Positions 25,525 to 34,531 are shown, counted from the stretch's first letter. The stretch is 48,105 nt of DNA from Palleronia aestuarii (GCF_003253995.1 NZ_QKZL01000025.1:1-48105), one strand, 5' to 3'. A program made the numbers and translations. Notes: generated from the sequence alone by a model not told the origin.

Positions 25525-26553
25525 TCAGCGGAAGGGCGGCGTGTAAAGAAGGCCGCCATCGGTCCACAGCGCGTTGAGGCCGCGGGCAAGACCGATCGGC
25601 GTGTTCTCCCCGATATTGCGCTCGAAGAGTTCGCCGTAATTGCCGCCAGCCGAGATCGCCTGGACCGCCCAATCGTTGCTGAGCCCGATCATCTCGCCAA
25701 GATTGCCTTCGGTGCCGAGGAGACGGTTGACCTCCGGGTTGTCACCCGCGGAGGAGGCCATGTCGGCGACGTTGGTGCTGTTGATGCCGAGCTCTTCCGC
25801 CGCGATGAGCGCGTTGAGCGTCCAGCGCACGATGTCGCCCCACTGGCTCGCATCGCTGTCGCCTTCGGTGACCAATGGCCCGAGCGGCTCCTTCGAGATG
25901 ATTTCGGGCAGGATCACGTGATCGCCCGGATTCTCGAACGCGGCCCGTGTCGCGGCGAGGCCGCTCGCATCGGTCGTGTAGGCATCGCAGGCGCCGGCGA
26001 GGTATTGCTGCTGGCCTTCCGCGTTGGTCTCGACCGGTACGGGCTCGTAGCTGATGTTGTTCGCGCGGAAGAAGTCCGCGAGGTTCAATTCCGTCGTCGT
26101 ACCGGTCTGCACGCACACCGTGGCGCCGTCGAGATCGAGGGCGGATGTGACACCGAGATTGGTCGGCACCATGAAGCCCTGACCATCGTAGTAGTTGATC
26201 CCGGTGAATTCGAAGCCGAGGTCGGTATCACGGCTGAACGTCCAGGTCGTGTTCCGAGCGAGCAGGTCGATCTCGCCGGAGGCGAGTGACGTGAAACGCG
26301 TCTTGCCGGTGGTCGGAACGAATTCGACCGCGTTCGGATCGCCAAGGACGGCCGCCGCGACGGCGCGGCAGAGCGCGACATCGAATCCCTGCCAGTTTCC
26401 GTTCGCATCGGGTGCAGAGAAACCGACGAGTCCGGTGGACACGCCGCAGTTCAACGTTCCGCGCGACTGCACATCCGAAAGCGAGGCCGCGCTGGCCATG
26501 CCGGCCGCAAGGCCGCCCGCCGTCAGAGCGCCAATCAGTACGGTCTTTTTCAT
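25525..26553 (-). CDS. bztA: Amino-acid ABC transporter periplasmic binding protein
   Basis: A 342-residue solute-binding protein. Residues 1-22 are a signal peptide (MKKTVLIGALTAGGLAAGMASA) shown here only as positive N-terminus, hydrophobic core and an ASA-A cleavage site. The mature protein begins with the SLSDVQSRGTLNCGVSTGLVGFSAPD pattern of the AapJ/BztA group, and has a FDVALCRAVAAAVLGD segment of the amino-acid binding fold. It binds acidic and amide amino acids or a broader set in relatives. It heads the four-gene operon with a 217-bp upstream region. Confidence 0.94.
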   Translation of the reverse strand: MKKTVLIGALTAGGLAAGMASAASLSDVQSRGTLNCGVSTGLVGFSAPDANGNWQGFDVALCRAVAAAVLGDPNAVEFVPTTGKTRFTSLASGEIDLLARNTTWTFSRDTDLGFEFTGINYYDGQGFMVPTNLGVTSALDLDGATVCVQTGTTTELNLADFFRANNISYEPVPVETNAEGQQQYLAGACDAYTTDASGLAATRAAFENPGDHVILPEIISKEPLGPLVTEGDSDASQWGDIVRWTLNALIAAEELGINSTNVADMASSAGDNPEVNRLLGTEGNLGEMIGLSNDWAVQAISAGGNYGELFERNIGENTPIGLARGLNALWTDGGLLYTPPFR

Positions 26554-26738
26554 GTATACCTCTTATATGTTTCCCGCCCGAACATGAGCGGTCTACGAAA
26601 CGGCCCGGTCGGATCGCAGTCTATGACGTTCTGTCAGAGGGATCCCCATATCCCGGATGGCCACAAGTTTCAGGGCATCCATCAAGTTACGTCAAGCCGT
26701 CGATCCGAATAAGTGATGAATTAGGAGGCACAATCGCC

Positions 26739-26753
26739 GTGACGGCGCGTCAC
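26739..26753. other. Small dyad between ATP12 gene and bztA
   Basis: GTGACG at 26739-26744 and CGTCAC at 26748-26753 pair around three bases, 17 bases after the ATP12 stop (minus strand). The 217-bp spacer must also hold the bztA promoter, which I cannot place with confidence. The dyad could be a weak terminator or an operator. Confidence 0.25.
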
Positions 26754-26770
26754 AGGGGGCAATCGACGGA

Positions 26771-27490
26771 CTACGCGTCCCTCCGACGGGCGAGATCGAC
26801 GAACTCCGCGGCATCCATGAAGGCGCGCGCTTTCAATGCCGCATTCTCGTCCGCTTCCTCGTCATGGCCCCATTCGTCCGCCTGCCATTCCTCGTCGAGC
26901 CGCGACAGCGACCAAGCGGTCTCGGGATCGATCCGACGCTCGAGCGTCGCGAGAGCAAGTACGAGCGACCCCGAAAGAGCGACCAGATCGTGAAATCCGG
27001 CCAGCTCGAATTCCGTCATGTCCTCCATCGGCAAGGCGAGCCGCTCGACCGCGCCCTCGGGCTGGGCAATCGGCATCACGCCGGATGTCACGGCGAGCCG
27101 CACCCTGAACGTGGCTTCCGCCCAGTCGAGCAGCGGATCCCAGGCGGCGTTCTGTCGCTCTACGAGGGCTGCCGGGACATCCGCGCGATAGCAGAGCAGG
27201 TCGGTCCCGCCGTACTCCGCAAGCATGCCGATGACCGCGGGACGTTTAGGCGCGACCTTGTCGATCGCGGAATTCGCCATCCTGGTGAACGGCATGGTCT
27301 GAGGATCGATGTCACCGTCCTGCGCATCCCATTCGGACGCCAGGGCGAGGGCGAGCGCCTCGGTGGGCACCGCAAGCATGGCTCCCGCCGGCGTGCGGAC
27401 CGGGCGGCCGTCGAGCCGGACCGCGAAGCCGCTTTCCGCGTCCGCGATACTGGCCTCGCTCCAGAACCGCTTCATCGCCCATTCAGCCAT
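26771..27490 (-). CDS. ATP12-family F1-ATPase assembly chaperone
   Basis: A 239-residue protein of the ATP12 family, which assists assembly of the F1 alpha subunit in mitochondria and is conserved in alphaproteobacteria. The N-terminal FAVRLDGRPVRTPAGAMLAVPTEALA segment and a central EYGGTDLLCYRA motif are typical (near residues 22-48 and 96-107). The ATG at 27490 is supported by GGAGG seven bases upstream; an internal ATG six codons later is also possible. It follows the RluA-family gene by 24 bases on the same strand. Confidence 0.92.
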   Translation of the reverse strand: MAEWAMKRFWSEASIADAESGFAVRLDGRPVRTPAGAMLAVPTEALALALASEWDAQDGDIDPQTMPFTRMANSAIDKVAPKRPAVIGMLAEYGGTDLLCYRADVPAALVERQNAAWDPLLDWAEATFRVRLAVTSGVMPIAQPEGAVERLALPMEDMTEFELAGFHDLVALSGSLVLALATLERRIDPETAWSLSRLDEEWQADEWGHDEEADENAALKARAFMDAAEFVDLARRRDA

Positions 27491-27514
27491 CCCCGGCCTC
27501 CCGTCGCGCCGTGG

Positions 27515-28558
27515 TCATTCCGGTTCCTCGAACGGATCGTCGGGAATGTCGGCAGCCCGCCATTCCAGTTGCTCCCAGGTCCGCGCCATGTGCGGCGGCA
27601 GCGGCGCCGTCAAACGCATGTCGGCCCCGGTCACAGGGTGACGGAAGCTTAGCGAACGGGCGTGAAGGTGGAGCTTGCGACTGATCTCGCCCCCGAGCTG
27701 CGCGCCCCAGCCATCACCGAGGTTCTCCTGCCCAGACCCGCCATACTTGCCGTCGCCGATCACCGGGTGGCCCATCTCGGCCATATGTGCGCGAAGCTGG
27801 TGCGTGCGGCCGGTCACAGGCTCCATCGCGACCCATGCGAGCCGACCACCAAGCGCCGAGAGCACGACGTAGTCGCTTTGCGCGCGTTTTGCACCCGGCG
27901 TGTCCGCGACCGTTGCCGGGTGGAGGCAGAGCATTTTCTCTCCCTCCCCCTTCGCACCACGGCCCGGCGCCTTCACAAGCCCGTACTTGATCGACCCCTT
28001 GCGCGGATGCGGCACGCCCGCGACCGCGGCCCAGTAGATTTTCCGCGTGGACTTGTGGCGCAGCGTCTCCGTCAGACCCTTCGCCGCCTGCCGCGTACGC
28101 GCGAGAAGCAAGATGCCCGACGTATCCTTATCGAGCCGGTGGACTAGGCGGGGCCGGTCCTCGAGACCGAAACGCAAAGCCTCGCTCAGGTTGTCGACAT
28201 GGCGCGTCTGGCCGCTCCCCCCCTGGCTCGGCAGGCCCGGCGGCTTGTTGAGCGCGATCACATGGTCGTCGCGAAAGAGGACCGCCGCACGCATCATCTG
28301 GGCATCTTCGTCGCTCACGCGATCTCGGTCCCGGGGCGCGGGCGCCGCGTTGTCGGGCAGCGGGGGAATCCGGATCTCCTGGCCCGCCGCGATCCGGCTC
28401 GCGGCCTTCACCCGCCCGCCATCGACGCGGATTTCTCCCTTGCGGCAAAGCTTCTCGATTCGGCCCTGGGGGACATGAGGAAAATGCTTCCGGAACCAGC
28501 GATCGAGCCGTTGGTCCCCGTCATCTGTCGATACGACGAGCGTCTGCACCCGGCTCAT
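27515..28558 (-). CDS. RluA-family 23S rRNA pseudouridine synthase
   Basis: A 347-residue enzyme with an N-terminal S4 RNA-binding domain (residues about 15-65, RLDRWFRKHFPHVPQGRIEKL start) and the catalytic domain with RLVHRLDKDTSGILLLAR, in which Asp143 is the catalytic residue. The closest match is RluC-like enzymes acting on 23S rRNA, but substrate position cannot be read. The ATG overlaps the crcB stop by ATGA, and the gene is followed by ATP12, so the order crcB-rluA-ATP12 is an operon. Confidence 0.93.
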   Translation of the reverse strand: MSRVQTLVVSTDDGDQRLDRWFRKHFPHVPQGRIEKLCRKGEIRVDGGRVKAASRIAAGQEIRIPPLPDNAAPAPRDRDRVSDEDAQMMRAAVLFRDDHVIALNKPPGLPSQGGSGQTRHVDNLSEALRFGLEDRPRLVHRLDKDTSGILLLARTRQAAKGLTETLRHKSTRKIYWAAVAGVPHPRKGSIKYGLVKAPGRGAKGEGEKMLCLHPATVADTPGAKRAQSDYVVLSALGGRLAWVAMEPVTGRTHQLRAHMAEMGHPVIGDGKYGGSGQENLGDGWGAQLGGEISRKLHLHARSLSFRHPVTGADMRLTAPLPPHMARTWEQLEWRAADIPDDPFEEPE

Positions 28559-28932
28559 GCGAAGACACCCCGCGCCACGAAGAGGCCGAGCCAGAGGGCC
28601 CCGATCGAGACCGCCACGGATCCTGCGACGTAGAGAAGTGCCAGACCGGTCTCTCCCCTCTCGATCAGCGTCAGCGTGTCGAGCGAGAAGGCCGAGAAGG
28701 TCGTGAACCCCCCGAGGATCCCCGTCATGACGAAGGGCGCGAGGGAGGTCGCGGAGCGCTCCGCCGCGTAGACGGCGAAAGCTCCCATGACGAAGGAGCC
28801 CAGGACGTTCACGAAAAGCGTGCCGAAGGGGAAACCGGGCCCCGCGAAACGCATGATCGCATGCCCGGAAAGATATCGCGCCGAAGCGCCCAATGCGCCG
28901 CCGAGCGCCACTTGGAGGAGGGTCGAGACCAT
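28555..28932 (-). CDS. crcB: Fluoride ion exporter CrcB
   Basis: A 125-residue membrane protein with four membrane segments. Motifs of the Fluc family are seen: GGALGASARYL at residues 11-21, FPFGTLFVNVLGSFVMG at residues 34-50 with the pore Asn, and GGFTTFSAFSLDTL at residues 74-87. It forms a dual-topology fluoride channel. No fluoride riboswitch is apparent in the 31-base spacer upstream. It is the first gene of the crcB-rluA-ATP12 run. Confidence 0.94.
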   Translation of the reverse strand: MVSTLLQVALGGALGASARYLSGHAIMRFAGPGFPFGTLFVNVLGSFVMGAFAVYAAERSATSLAPFVMTGILGGFTTFSAFSLDTLTLIERGETGLALLYVAGSVAVSIGALWLGLFVARGVFA

Positions 28933-28963
28933 GCGCGGTGCTTCTCCCGCGCGGGCCGCGATG

Positions 28964-30280
28964 TCAATCGCCGGCGCGCTTGGCGCGCTGCCGCACGAAC
29001 CAGTCGAGGCGCTTCTTCAGGTCCCGCTCAAAGCCGCGATCCTCGGGAAGGTAGAAGACGCCCCGCTTCATGCCGTCGGGGAAATAGTTCTGCCCCGAGA
29101 ACGCATCCTCCGCGTCATGGTCGTAGGCATAGCCCGCGCCGTAGCCATGTTCCTTCATCAGCTTGGTGGGCGCGTTCAGGATGTGCTTGGGCGGCGGCTC
29201 CGATCCAGTCTTCTTCGCCGTAGCGCGCGCCGCTTTGTAGGCCTTGTAGCTCGCGTTCGATTTCGGCGCGAGCGCTAGATAGATCACCGCCTCCCCGAGC
29301 GCGAGTTCGCCTTCGGGGGAACCCAGTCGCTCGAAGGTCGACCATGCGTCGAGGCAGAGCCGCTGCGCCTGCGGATCGGCAAGACCGATATCCTCGATCG
29401 CCATCCGGGTGATCCGCCGCGCGAGATAGCGGGGATCCTCGCCGCCCTCTAGCATCCGTGCGAGCCAGTAGAGCGCCGCATCCGGGTCGCTGCCGCGCAC
29501 CGCCTTGTGCAGCGCGGAGATTAAGTTGTAATGCGCGTCGCCCGACTTGTCGTATTGCGCGGCGCGTCGCATAAGCCGCTCCGTCAGCGCTGCCTTGTCG
29601 AGCGGCCCCGAGACTTTCCAAGCCATGAGCTGCTCGACGAGGTTGAGGAGCGCGCGGCCGTCACCATCGGCCATTTCGAGCAGGGCGGCACGCGCGTCGG
29701 GGTCGAGCGGCAGCGGCGCGCCAATCTCCGCCTCCGCCCGGGCAGCGAGGCCCTCGAGATCATCCGTGTCGAGCCGCCGGAGGACGAGGACCTGCGCGCG
29801 GGAAAGCAGCGCCGCGTTGAGCTCGAAACTCGGATTCTCCGTTGTCGCGCCGACGAGGACGATGGTGCCGTCCTCCATATGCGGCAGGAAAGCGTCCTGC
29901 TGTGCCTTGTTGAAACGATGGACCTCGTCGACGAAAAGGAGCGTGCCCTGCCCGCTGATCCGGCGATGGCGCGCGCCCTCGAACACCTTCTTCAGTTCGG
30001 CGACGCCGGTGAAGATCGCGCTGATCTGGACGAAATGCGCGGCGGTTTCGTTGGCGAGAAGCCGGGCGATGGTGGTCTTGCCAACGCCCGGCGGCCCCCA
30101 GAAGATCAACGATGGCAGCTTGCCCGCGGAGAGCATCGTGCCCAGAGGGCCGGTCCGGCCCAGAAGCTCGGACTGCCCGATCACGTCGGAAAGCCTCCGG
30201 GGGCGGAGCCGGTCCGCCAAGGGACCGGCAGGCGCCTCGTTCCCGGGCGTTCCATCCATTCCGTCGAAAAGATCTGCCAT
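28964..30280 (-). CDS. rarA: Replication-associated recombination protein A
   Basis: A 438-residue AAA ATPase of the RarA/MgsA family acting at stalled replication forks. The Walker A motif GPPGVGKTT is at residues 62-70, Walker B LLFVDEVHRFNK near residues 113-124, and the family C-terminal part includes YNLISALHKAVRGSDPDAALYWLARML-type helices near residues 247-275. It lies 31 bases upstream of crcB on the same strand, so crcB-rluA-ATP12 may be in the same transcript. Confidence 0.95.
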   Translation of the reverse strand: MADLFDGMDGTPGNEAPAGPLADRLRPRRLSDVIGQSELLGRTGPLGTMLSAGKLPSLIFWGPPGVGKTTIARLLANETAAHFVQISAIFTGVAELKKVFEGARHRRISGQGTLLFVDEVHRFNKAQQDAFLPHMEDGTIVLVGATTENPSFELNAALLSRAQVLVLRRLDTDDLEGLAARAEAEIGAPLPLDPDARAALLEMADGDGRALLNLVEQLMAWKVSGPLDKAALTERLMRRAAQYDKSGDAHYNLISALHKAVRGSDPDAALYWLARMLEGGEDPRYLARRITRMAIEDIGLADPQAQRLCLDAWSTFERLGSPEGELALGEAVIYLALAPKSNASYKAYKAARATAKKTGSEPPPKHILNAPTKLMKEHGYGAGYAYDHDAEDAFSGQNYFPDGMKRGVFYLPEDRGFERDLKKRLDWFVRQRAKRAGD

Positions 30281-30358
30281 TCTGGTCTCGCGGGATAGTG
30301 GAACGATCGGGAGATATGGAAGGACCGGGATGCGCCGGCCGCGTTCCCTCCGATCCGG

Positions 30359-30949
30359 TCACGCCCGTCCGTAGGCGAGGTCCATAGATACCACGTTGTT
30401 GAGCGTTCCGTCGATCATGACCGCCGGCCCGATCGGCGTCATGATGACGCCTTGCCGACGAATGAGACGCGGCAACGCGACGGAGAGAAGAGCCACGCAG
30501 CGCGTCGCCCCGAGGTCCCGCGCGGCCTTGCGGAGTTCGAGGACGAGGCGGATGTAGACGCCCTTGCGTTCGGAGGCCGGGATCTTGTCGTGTACGAAGA
30601 GCCGCGAGCTTTCCCACTCGGTCTCGTGTACCGGCGCTTCCTCCCAAAGGAGGTTCTGCGGGATCGTGTCGAGCAACCCTCTCTGCGCATCGCGGATCAT
30701 GTAGGTGTAGATTCCGCACTTCGCCGTGGTGGGTGTCAGACGCGTGCCGGCGAGCACATCGCCGTTCTCGTCATGCACCACGACCCACCGACTCGCCGGG
30801 GTGTCGTACTGGTCGTATTCCATGCCCATCGAGATGGGCAGATCCCATTTTCGGCGCTCTATGAACGAGCGCTTCCGCGCTCGTAGCATATTCGCGAACA
30901 ATTCTCCGTGCTGGTGAAGATTTGCAAACGAGAGGGTAGTGGTTTCCAT
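30359..30949 (-). CDS. luxI: Acyl-homoserine-lactone synthase (LuxI family)
   Basis: A 196-residue autoinducer synthase. The conserved LuxI residues are recognisable: the N-terminal arginine and phenylalanine in MLRARKRSFIERRKWDLP near residues 21-38, the acidic cluster EYDQYD near residues 44-49, the GTRLTPT motif near residues 68-74, and WESSRLFVHD near residues 112-121. It joins an acyl chain to S-adenosylmethionine to make an AHL; the acyl length is not predictable. AGGAGAG precedes the ATG. It is directly downstream of a luxR-type gene on the same strand, 69 bases away. Confidence 0.95.
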   Translation of the reverse strand: METTTLSFANLHQHGELFANMLRARKRSFIERRKWDLPISMGMEYDQYDTPASRWVVVHDENGDVLAGTRLTPTTAKCGIYTYMIRDAQRGLLDTIPQNLLWEEAPVHETEWESSRLFVHDKIPASERKGVYIRLVLELRKAARDLGATRCVALLSVALPRLIRRQGVIMTPIGPAVMIDGTLNNVVSMDLAYGRA

Positions 30950-30971
30950 GATGCTCTCCTCTGGGGTTAGT

Positions 30972-30997
30972 GAGATCGCTTTTAGATCAGCAATCTC
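30972..30997. promoter_or_regulatory. Candidate lux-box-like dyad upstream of luxI
   Basis: GAGATCGC (30972-30979) and GCAATCTC (30990-30997) form an imperfect dyad (7 of 8 pairs) around 10 bases, 23 bases upstream of the luxI start. The position fits a LuxR-controlled promoter. The sequence does not closely match the Vibrio lux box, so this is a weak call. Confidence 0.35.
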
Positions 30998-31018
30998 AGA
31001 CGACAGAGGCTGAAAACG

Positions 31019-31630
31019 TCACATCAGTCGATAATCTTTCGCGCGTTGTATCGCTTCGGCGGTCGTCCGGGCCATCAGACGCTCCCGAACGGAATTCAAT
31101 CTGGCCTTGAATGCGCTCTCGGAGATGCCGAGTTTTGCCGCCGCCGCGGCATACCGATCTCCCGCCGCGATGCATCGAAGCGCCTCGCGTTGAGCCTTGG
31201 TGAGTTCCGTCGGCGGTTCCGTCATCTCGTGGATCACGTCGACATGAGGCTCTGCCGCCAAAATCTCCTCGTCGGTGAACTCGCGGTCATCGCGAGCGAT
31301 GCTGGCGATCGTGCGAGAGCTCACCTCTCCCTTGGCAAAGGTTACGCCGTACTTGAGACCGTACTGCGCAGCCTCCTGGAAAATGCCGAAGGGATCCTGA
31401 AAACCGGAATCGCTCCATCGGATATACCCGGTCGTGCTGAAGCCCCAGGCGACGGTCGGATCGCGAAGCGCGTAGCCGTTCCTCGTGTAATGATCGATCC
31501 AGTCCTGGTTGAACGTATGGACGGACATGACCGGTGAGGTGTAGCGGATGTGGAGCGCGGCGACGTATCCACATGGCGAGATATCATCGAGTTTCTTCAG
31601 ATGTCGGTCGAAGATATGCTTCTCGAACAT
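31019..31630 (-). CDS. luxR: LuxR-family autoinducer-responsive regulator
   Basis: A 203-residue regulator with an N-terminal autoinducer-binding domain and a C-terminal LuxR helix-turn-helix. Ligand-site marks W-x3-Y-x4-Y-x3-DP are seen in DWIDHYTRNGYALRDP near residues 43-58, and a tryptophan follows at IRW. The DNA-binding part is LTKAQREALRCIAAGDRYAAAAAKLGISESAF-type at residues about 141-175. It is shorter than LuxR or TraR (about 240 residues), mainly between the two domains. It lies upstream of luxI on the same strand, forming a conventional quorum-sensing pair, and 178 bases from rplQ. Confidence 0.93.
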   Translation of the reverse strand: MFEKHIFDRHLKKLDDISPCGYVAALHIRYTSPVMSVHTFNQDWIDHYTRNGYALRDPTVAWGFSTTGYIRWSDSGFQDPFGIFQEAAQYGLKYGVTFAKGEVSSRTIASIARDDREFTDEEILAAEPHVDVIHEMTEPPTELTKAQREALRCIAAGDRYAAAAAKLGISESAFKARLNSVRERLMARTTAEAIQRAKDYRLM

Positions 31631-31808
31631 TCGCGCTCCTAGTCTTCAGCCAGGCCGCCGAAGATTGACCTGCACGGTCATTCTTATCACTGACGAACGG
31701 CTGCCGGGGCCAATATTACCGCCCCCGGAATACCGCACTCACAGTCTCGGATCGACCACTTGGCGGAGGACTTCGAGGCACCCGGCCGGTGAAGACCGGG
31801 GGCGTATT

Positions 31809-32222
31809 TCATTCGGCGTCTTCCGCCTCGAGGCGGGCTCGGTCGGCAGCGCCCTTCGCATCCCGATCACGGTCGACGAACTCGATGATCGCCATCGGAG
31901 CCATGTCGCCATAGCGGAAGCCGGCCTTCAGAACCCGGACATATCCACCCTGCCTGTCGGCGTAGCGGGGGCCGAGGATGTCGAAGAGCTTCGCGACATG
32001 CATGTCTTGCTTGAGCCGGCTCGCAGCCTGACGGCGGGCATGAATGTCACCGCGCTTACCCAGGGTCACGAGCTTCTCGATCACCCGGCGAAGCTCTTTA
32101 GCCTTCGGCAGGGTCGTCTTGATCTGTTCGTGTTCGATCAGCGATCCCGCCATGTTGGCGAAGAGTGCCTTGCGGTGTTCGTGAGTTCTGTTGAGGCGAC
32201 GATAGCCGCTAGCATGACGCAT
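31809..32222 (-). CDS. rplQ: 50S ribosomal protein L17
   Basis: A 137-residue protein that matches L17: [20 protein letters not shown] at the start and [34 protein letters not shown]-type C-terminal core. It is the last gene of the ribosomal cluster and follows rpoA, as usual, but after a long 219-bp spacer. Confidence 0.97.
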   Translation of the reverse strand: MRHASGYRRLNRTHEHRKALFANMAGSLIEHEQIKTTLPKAKELRRVIEKLVTLGKRGDIHARRQAASRLKQDMHVAKLFDILGPRYADRQGGYVRVLKAGFRYGDMAPMAIIEFVDRDRDAKGAADRARLEAEDAE

Positions 32223-32310
32223 TGTCTTATCTCCAGTCTTTTACTTTGTCCGACCGCCGATTCGTTATGGCGGCACTCCTTGGGGCTCATGGCCCATCGT
32301 GTAGTTCATG

Positions 32311-32341
32311 AGTCGTGCTCGATCATTACCCGAGCACGACT
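32311..32341. other. Perfect 11-bp inverted repeat in the rpoA-rplQ spacer
   Basis: AGTCGTGCTCG at 32311-32321 and its exact complement at 32331-32341 flank a 9-base loop. It is transcribed between rpoA and rplQ on the minus strand. No U-run follows, so it is probably a processing or stability hairpin, or a protein-binding dyad, and not an intrinsic terminator. Confidence 0.7.
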
Positions 32342-32404
32342 TGATAATATCTCTCGATCGGCGCGTACCGGAACGACGCTTCCGACAACCCGGTCGAGAC
32401 CGCC

Positions 32405-32431
32405 GGCATCCAACGCATGACGCCGGATGCC
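32405..32431. other. Hairpin just after rpoA
   Basis: GGCATCC at 32405-32411 pairs perfectly with GGATGCC at 32425-32431 around 13 bases, 10 bases after the rpoA stop on the minus strand. No U-run follows. Confidence 0.5.
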
Positions 32432-32441
32432 ACGCAGTCGC

Positions 32442-33458
32442 TCAGAAGGAATCCTCGAATTTCTTCGCGAGATCCTCGATGTTCTCCGGCGGCCATTCCT
32501 CGACATCCATCCCGAGGTGAAGACCCATGCCAGACAGGACCTCCTTGATCTCGTTGAGCGACTTCCGACCGAAATTCGGGGTCCGAAGCATCTCGGCTTC
32601 GGTCTTCTGGATCAGATCACCGATGTAGACGATGTTGTCGTTTTTGAGGCAATTTGCCGACCGCACCGAGAGTTCGAGTTCGTCGACCTTCTTGAGGAGG
32701 AGCGGGTTGAACTCGAGCCCGTCGTCGTCGTCCTGGCGGGTCGCCGATTCCGGTTCGTCGAAATTGACGAAGATCGACAACTGGTCCTGAATGATCCGCG
32801 CCGCATAGGCGACTGCGTCATCGGGACTGACCGAGCCATCCGTCTCGAGCTTCAGGGTCAGCTTGTCATAGTCGAGCACCTGACCTTCACGGGTCGGCTG
32901 CACGTCATAGCTGACCTTGCGGACCGGCGAGTAGATCGCGTCGATCGGCATCAAGCCGATCGGGGCGTCTTCGGGACGGTTCTTCTCGGCGGAGACATAC
33001 CCTTTGCCGGTATTGACCGTGAGTTCCATGAACAAATCCGCACCCTCGTCGAGGTGGCAGATCACATGGTCCTTGTTCAGGATCTCGATGCCATTCGAGA
33101 CGGTAATGTCGCCGGCCGTCACGACCATGGGACCACGCGCCTGAATAGAGACGCGCTTCGGCCCCTCGACCTCCATCTTGATCGCCACGCCCTTGAGGTT
33201 CAGCACGACATCGGTCACGTCCTCGCGGACACCGGCGATCGAGCTGAACTCGTGCAGGACGTTGTCGATCTGGACCGAGGTGATGGCCGCGCCCTGCAGC
33301 GACGACATCAGCACACGGCGCAGCGCGTTGCCGAGCGTCAGGCCGAAGCCCCGCTCGAGCGGTTCCGCTACGACCGTCGCCTGCCGCATCCGGTTGTTGC
33401 CCGGCTTGACCTGCAATTGCTGCGGCTTGATCAGTTCCTGCCAATTCTTGTGAAGCAT
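32442..33458 (-). CDS. rpoA: RNA polymerase alpha subunit
   Basis: A 338-residue RNA polymerase subunit. The N-terminal assembly domain starts with [17 protein letters not shown] and includes [21 protein letters not shown] near residues 33-53. The C-terminal DNA-contacting domain has [21 protein letters not shown] near residues 254-274 and [21 protein letters not shown] near residues 302-322. Length is typical of alphaproteobacteria. It lies 117 bases after rpsK. Confidence 0.98.
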   Translation of the reverse strand: MLHKNWQELIKPQQLQVKPGNNRMRQATVVAEPLERGFGLTLGNALRRVLMSSLQGAAITSVQIDNVLHEFSSIAGVREDVTDVVLNLKGVAIKMEVEGPKRVSIQARGPMVVTAGDITVSNGIEILNKDHVICHLDEGADLFMELTVNTGKGYVSAEKNRPEDAPIGLMPIDAIYSPVRKVSYDVQPTREGQVLDYDKLTLKLETDGSVSPDDAVAYAARIIQDQLSIFVNFDEPESATRQDDDDGLEFNPLLLKKVDELELSVRSANCLKNDNIVYIGDLIQKTEAEMLRTPNFGRKSLNEIKEVLSGMGLHLGMDVEEWPPENIEDLAKKFEDSF

Positions 33459-33575
33459 GTATGTCTCCTCAATTCCTGCCGGGCGCTCATGCAGGCGACC
33501 GGCTCCCCGAGGTTTTCTTAAAATGGCCGAGACGAGCCACGCGCCAGCGCAGCTCGTGGCCGGGCAGGATCCGGA

Positions 33576-33962
33576 TCAGACGCGGCGGCGCTTCGGCGGG
33601 CGGCACCCGTTATGGGCCATCGGCGTCACGTCGCGGATCGACGTGATGTTGAAGCCCGCGGCGGCCAACGCGCGAAGAGCCGATTCACGGCCGGAGCCGG
33701 GTCCCTGCACTTCGACCTCAAGCGTGCGGACGCCATGCTCCTGAGCCTTGCGGCCAGCATCCTCGGCGGCCATCTGCGCGGCGTAGGGTGTCGATTTCCG
33801 CGATCCCTTGAAGCCCATCGTGCCGGCGGAAGACCAGGAAATGGCGTTCCCCTGCACGTCGGAGATCAGGATCTTGGTATTGTTGAAGGACGAGTTCACA
33901 TGAGCAACGCCGGCGGCGATGTTCTTGGAGACCTTCTTCTTGACGCGACGATCGCGAGCCAT
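33576..33962 (-). CDS. rpsK: 30S ribosomal protein S11
   Basis: A 128-residue small-subunit protein. The typical [21 protein letters not shown] and [22 protein letters not shown] blocks are seen at residues 20-40 and 43-64 and the C-terminus ends [18 protein letters not shown]. It is 12 bases after rpsM. Confidence 0.98.
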   Translation of the reverse strand: MARDRRVKKKVSKNIAAGVAHVNSSFNNTKILISDVQGNAISWSSAGTMGFKGSRKSTPYAAQMAAEDAGRKAQEHGVRTLEVEVQGPGSGRESALRALAAAGFNITSIRDVTPMAHNGCRPPKRRRV

Positions 33963-33974
33963 GACTGGACCTCC

Positions 33975-34343
33975 TTATTTCTTCTTGCCGGCAATGGCCT
34001 TCGCGGGACCCTTGCGTGTACGTGCGTTGGTATGAGTGCGCTGGCCGCGGACCGGCAGATTGCGGCGATGCCGCAGGCCGCGGTAGCAGCCGAGATCCAT
34101 CAGGCGCTTGATGTTCATCTGCGTCTCGCGGCGCAGGTCGCCCTCGACCGAATGGTTCTCGTCGATGTACTCGCGGATCTTCACGACGTCGGTGTCGGAA
34201 AGCTCGTTCACGCGGCGGGTCTGATCGATGCCCACGGCCTCGCAGATCGAACGCGCGGCGCTGGGGCCGATGCCGGTGATGTAGGTAAGGGCCACGGGGA
34301 CCCGTTTTGCGGTGGGGATGTTGACCCCTGCGATACGTGCCAA
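33975..34343 (-). CDS. rpsM: 30S ribosomal protein S13 (TTG start)
   Basis: A 122-residue protein that matches S13, beginning [20 protein letters not shown] and ending in [17 protein letters not shown]. The start must be the TTG at 34343, because S13 always begins directly at ARIAGV and the in-frame sequence upstream, back to an ATG at 34466, has no similarity. AAAGGAA lies 10 bases upstream. The gene has its own candidate promoter 150 bases away. Confidence 0.94.
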   Translation of the reverse strand: MARIAGVNIPTAKRVPVALTYITGIGPSAARSICEAVGIDQTRRVNELSDTDVVKIREYIDENHSVEGDLRRETQMNIKRLMDLGCYRGLRHRRNLPVRGQRTHTNARTRKGPAKAIAGKKK

Positions 34344-34442
34344 GGCGTGTCGTTCCTTTCGTTGCGGGCCCGTACTTCCAGGCCCTTTTTTCACAACGGA
34401 AGCCCGAGGCGCGAGCCACGGGCTGCTGCTGAATTCGGATAA

Positions 34443-34459
34443 GCGGGGCGCGACCCCGC
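34443..34459. other. Short hairpin in rpsM leader
   Basis: GCGGGG at 34443-34448 pairs with CCCCGC at 34454-34459 around 5 bases, downstream of the candidate rpsM promoter on the minus strand. It may be part of a structured leader. No U-run follows. Confidence 0.4.
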
Positions 34460-34490
34460 AAAGCATTAAGAACCCCTTCCGGGATGGCGC

Positions 34491-34519
34491 GCTTTAGTCA
34501 AGATTCGAAGGAGCGTCAA
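34491..34519 (-). promoter_or_regulatory. Candidate promoter for rpsM-rpsK-rpoA-rplQ
   Basis: On the minus strand TTGACG (34519-34514) is followed after 17 bases by TAAAGC (34496-34491). It lies in the long spacer before rpsM, which suggests that the alpha operon is transcribed separately from secY-adk. The -10 match is only fair. Confidence 0.5.
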
Positions 34520-34531
34520 GGGATGGGTCGA

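Noticed and set aside
28933-28963. Fluoride riboswitch ahead of crcB
   Set aside because: Only 31 bases separate rarA and crcB and no pseudoknot-like motif is visible.
31704-31728. CCGGGG/CCCCGG stem upstream of luxR as a terminator or operator
   Set aside because: Only 6 pairs with a 13-base loop, as expected by chance in this base composition.
31786-31799. Short hairpin after rplQ as its terminator
   Set aside because: Five base pairs and no U-run; too weak to call, although the alpha operon must end near here.
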